Assembly (NCBI GenBank): GCA_945836835.1
Contig: CAMAML010000037.1
Span: forward strand, 1 to 8,558
Source of the DNA: an uncultured cyanobacterium
GTDB lineage: Bacteria > Cyanobacteriota > Vampirovibrionia > Gastranaerophilales > Gastranaerophilaceae
Direction of reading: 5' to 3'
Length of the DNA stretch: 8,558 nt
Below, piece after piece: positions 7,201 through 8,558 of the stretch. The stretch's first letter is position 1. Each line of letters begins with the position of its first letter. Position numbers and translations under genes: made by a program. A model generated the notes under the pieces. It saw only the letters and a list, made by a program, of their open reading frames with translations, ran no database searches and was not told where the DNA came from.

Positions 7201-8405
7201 AAGGAATACGTTATGATTGAGTCGTTGTGAGTTCCGTAACTCAAAGGTCTTGAGCCGCTCGGATTGCCGTATTGAAAAATCTCGTTTGACGCGTCTTCAA
7301 GCTGTTCTTTCGTAACCTGATCTGCGTTGTATACTTGGACGTAAGTCGGACGTTTAGAATCATAACCCGATCTTTCAACAAGTTTTAGTCGGCCGGTTGA
7401 TTTTTCCTGAAAAACTTTAAACGGCGCGTTTACAAGCCTGTGTCTGATAAATTTTGAACGCTTTCCGAATACTCCCGTTTTTGCGTTCATATCTTTAAGG
7501 CTGCTGCAGTTGAACCAGTTGAAAAATACGTCATCTTCTCCGTATTTCAGGATACTTTGGACATGTATTCCGCCTAAACCTTCACTGGTAAACGGAGAAT
7601 CCAAAACCAAGGTTTTGCCTTTTCGGAACAAATCCTTATGAAATTTTTCGTAATTATCTACGTTTCCGCAGGAAGGGGTGAGCTGAAATCCGCTTTCAAG
7701 CCAGTATCCCGTATTTTTATCTCCGGAGGTAAGTGGCAGAGTGAAAATTCTGTTGTAAACATCAAGCCTGCCGTCTAACAACGCCTTATGTATACCCGCT
7801 AACGAACCGCCAACCGAGTTGCCAAAGTTTTTGTATACTTCCAAATTCTTTTTTGCATCGGGGTTTGGTACGATGTTACCCTGTTTGTCGTACATCCACC
7901 TTGCGTCGAAATTGTCCGCAAAGACTAAGATTGCAGCCCCTGCTTTTACCGGAATGTTTCCTATCGGGACAACCAAATTATAAAGCTCTTTACAGTTTGA
8001 ACCGTCGGCATGCCCGATTACATCCCCCGCTTCAATCTTGTATATCGGAGGGGCGGATTTGTTCGTATTCGGTACGAGCGAGTAGTGGTATGCAAACGGA
8101 GCATTGTTTGCGAGTCTGAAATCTTTGTTCAGATATACCTTGTTTTCCCCCGGCAGCAACCGTTTTGAGTAGACTTCGGTTTGCCCTTCGACGGCATAAT
8201 TCCTCAACGGGCGAATGCCTTTTTTATCATAATCCCCGTTTCTATCTGGTGCTACCCCGAAGATTTCCAAATAACATGTGTATTTGTTCGGGTCAAACGG
8301 ATAACTGAACGAATAATATTTCTTTCCGCGTTCATCCTTCTTTAATTCAAAACCCTTGAATGACTGGTTGTTTCCTGTCGTAGCTGTTTCTAAACGTATT
8401 CTCAC
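4215..8405 (-). CDS. Very large, divergent GH13 (alpha-amylase superfamily) protein
   Basis: Probable alpha-glucan hydrolase or transglycosidase of 1396 residues, about twice the usual GH13 size. The catalytic landmarks are in order. GGSLAGI (199-205) opens the barrel. A region I equivalent, LVLDS, has Asp269 but Thr/Ser in place of the usual Asn-His. Region II is GVDWRIDAAKD (800-810), nucleophile Asp806. Region III is IVAEV (851-855), acid/base Glu854. Region IV is ADNHDKPR (955-962), Asp959. LPGIPTTYAGADVG (1138-1151) and KNRSPI follow, then a beta-rich C-domain (about 1190-1340) with TALYRYATDGSAVISLFN. An N-terminal beta domain (about 28-115) precedes the barrel. Two helical insertions (about 520-795 and 1000-1130) are unusual. 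There is no signal peptide, so it is probably cytosolic and could act on stored glycogen. The GTG start is fixed by AAGGAG (8416-8411) with 5-nt spacing. Substrate and subfamily cannot be told. Confidence 0.85.
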   Translation of the reverse strand: MRIRLETATTGNNQSFKGFELKKDERGKKYYSFSYPFDPNKYTCYLEIFGVAPDRNGDYDKKGIRPLRNYAVEGQTEVYSKRLLPGENKVYLNKDFRLANNAPFAYHYSLVPNTNKSAPPIYKIEAGDVIGHADGSNCKELYNLVVPIGNIPVKAGAAILVFADNFDARWMYDKQGNIVPNPDAKKNLEVYKNFGNSVGGSLAGIHKALLDGRLDVYNRIFTLPLTSGDKNTGYWLESGFQLTPSCGNVDNYEKFHKDLFRKGKTLVLDSPFTSEGLGGIHVQSILKYGEDDVFFNWFNCSSLKDMNAKTGVFGKRSKFIRHRLVNAPFKVFQEKSTGRLKLVERSGYDSKRPTYVQVYNADQVTKEQLEDASNEIFQYGNPSGSRPLSYGTHNDSIITYSFPIDPKEYEKNVKDFNEYNAKQSRDNKVPFNSYQATRILTKFSGFEFENKIPGGFYNWNSNVDMNQFDFAPSNEMIEEAFNVDPEYRHEFYKMKSQKQAEVLDYAVSSLNYWTKKTSQDLNLYVAQSLKGINNANASSMVKEAVKDGKLPQKVSEQVNKTVIKNVMNDEYILQGVNKEGEYGDLVLEGIMDYPMEATEFGKDILALFSTPYITNRATTLEDVGRSRFELLQDGNPHLTPQYESIYGLTTDMYTKQMLSFAKSILEEVNKQLPKDSKLTAGDEVSDYGKYVIPQLTKEIAKFAIVKSLAPDIKYTINKETGKISYDYDAMKKVSLQTLGINTPSQEMNAEQLVKKLRNGISQIPQSDRQELAKSLYKMIEGTNAKSFEMAEMIVDRTQAGVDWRIDAAKDFANIDSIRNHDDNFEDSWERVIGIIKAMTKGIRKANPNSYIVAEVTDEVDLHKMGNPENSERFYYKDNDRNDIVRKFEREAKVDAIANYSHFFNGVPEIFGKRGEDGDDYGLNQGNRIHDTLSMYKDKFLYSGPYGAVINSYTFADNHDKPRINHVFSLDMGLFYANLNDERNYDYRKRAYQVLNPDKAATSENINKFDYTYVSSMAVARGEALNSAFYKSVEELSHKKDNFGRDIISSEEKEKLRNELKQVVAQLAAGKYKGEDYEADNFGAEEVHKVIQTVIEEYAANNPSLTEEFKKQLFDETFKQALNPALSNTLPIDKFLVNLPGIPTTYAGADVGATGYETKTWNVFQKNRSPINHDFAEEYDFIRDRKNDRDNVKLLRSRPATHALNDGTPYLLKLQQTIGQEPVTALYRYATDGSAVISLFNTAGTTHTYDKYSDPGRAAAQLKNNRIDLSQEGPYIGLHGGLPERTKFVNANDKNDVYYVYKGHGTDEYYLAKDEQCKQPITLTDNTLTLYSVSEALQREDDLFMEKVKKAREEKVSFCGNKRFENKVYNVAGAKYSSIPVTQNKTKHLFDIMSKQV

Positions 8406-8445
8406 AATAACTCCTTGATTTGCTTTTCTTTGAATGCTCGTAAAC

Positions 8446-8464
8446 TTTTTTTTTTGCCATTATA
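8446..8464 (-). promoter_or_regulatory. -10 element and A10 initial-transcribed tract upstream of the GH13 gene
   Basis: On the minus strand a perfect TATAAT (8464-8459) is followed by GGC and ten consecutive A (8455-8446). A start 7 nt after the -10 falls inside the A run. The -35 region is AT-rich with no good TTGACA match at 16-18 bp. The leader would be about 47 nt, ending in a strong AAGGAG. Confidence 0.5.
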
Positions 8465-8516
8465 ACTTACTTTTATTAAGAAATTTTTACATAATTTACA
8501 TTCCCGTAATTTATTA

Positions 8517-8544
8517 TTGTCATTTTATATTTTAATTTTATAAT
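8517..8544 (+). promoter_or_regulatory. Strong rightward promoter for a gene beyond the right edge
   Basis: TTGTCA (8517-8522, 5 of 6), a 16-bp spacer and a perfect TATAAT (8539-8544). The start would be near 8551, close to the window end, so the gene it serves is not visible. With the GH13 promoter it makes 8406-8558 a divergent control region; no coding sequence is seen there. Confidence 0.5.
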
Positions 8545-8558
8545 GTAAGTTGTTAATT

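Noticed and set aside
4215..8405. The GH13 gene as a catalytically dead or broken enzyme
   Set aside because: The frame is intact over 1396 codons and the nucleophile, acid/base and third Asp are all present in recognisable motifs; only region I deviates.
8406..8558. A small gene in the right-hand intergenic region
   Set aside because: The stretch is very AT-rich, holds promoter elements for both directions, and shows no frame with a start and a ribosome binding site.

Overview
The window looks like chromosomal sequence from a low- to mid-GC (roughly 40 %) Gram-negative-type bacterium. The best guess is a non-photosynthetic relative of cyanobacteria (Vampirovibrionia/Melainabacteria, for example Gastranaerophilales). 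This rests on three weak clues: a pseudopilin with the FTLAEILITLGVIGVVAA type of N-terminus, a short methionyl-tRNA synthetase of about 530 residues without the C-terminal tRNA-binding domain (the usual cyanobacterial form), and secreted proteins with ordinary Sec signal peptides. The lineage is inference.

Layout. Positions 1-244 (minus) hold the N-terminal part of a type IV pilin-like/pseudopilin protein that runs off the left edge. Positions 245-361 form a compact divergent control region. It has a perfect-consensus promoter for the pilin, an opposing promoter that would start the neighbouring XRE regulator at its own ATG (leaderless mRNA), and a perfect 14-bp palindrome. The small XRE regulator lies at 362-565 (plus). 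Next come metG (648-2240, plus), with its own extended -10 promoter inside a perfect 10-bp inverted repeat, and a four-repeat TPR protein (2246-2728, plus) only 5 nt downstream of it. The converging boundary at 2729-2834 contains a strikingly GC-rich, structured block of about 53 bp.

The right two thirds is a minus-strand cluster, read from right to left: a 1396-residue divergent GH13 (alpha-amylase superfamily) protein without a signal peptide (4215-8405), then two small exported proteins of unknown function (3514-4140 and 2835-3473). These two are diverged tandem paralogues, with the same signal-peptide length and an A-[IV]-T-P-F-S motif at the same residue positions. A promoter with a good -35 lies between the GH13 gene and the pair, so the pair may also be expressed independently. 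Upstream of the GH13 gene is a divergent promoter region whose rightward promoter serves a gene beyond the window.

Most unusual items: the GH13 protein, which keeps the Asp/Glu/Asp catalytic set but has a helical insertion of about 275 residues before strand beta-4, a second one of about 130 residues after the last catalytic Asp, and a non-canonical region I; the paralogous exported pair; and the leaderless-regulator control region. No RNA genes, CRISPR arrays, transposases or att sites were seen.
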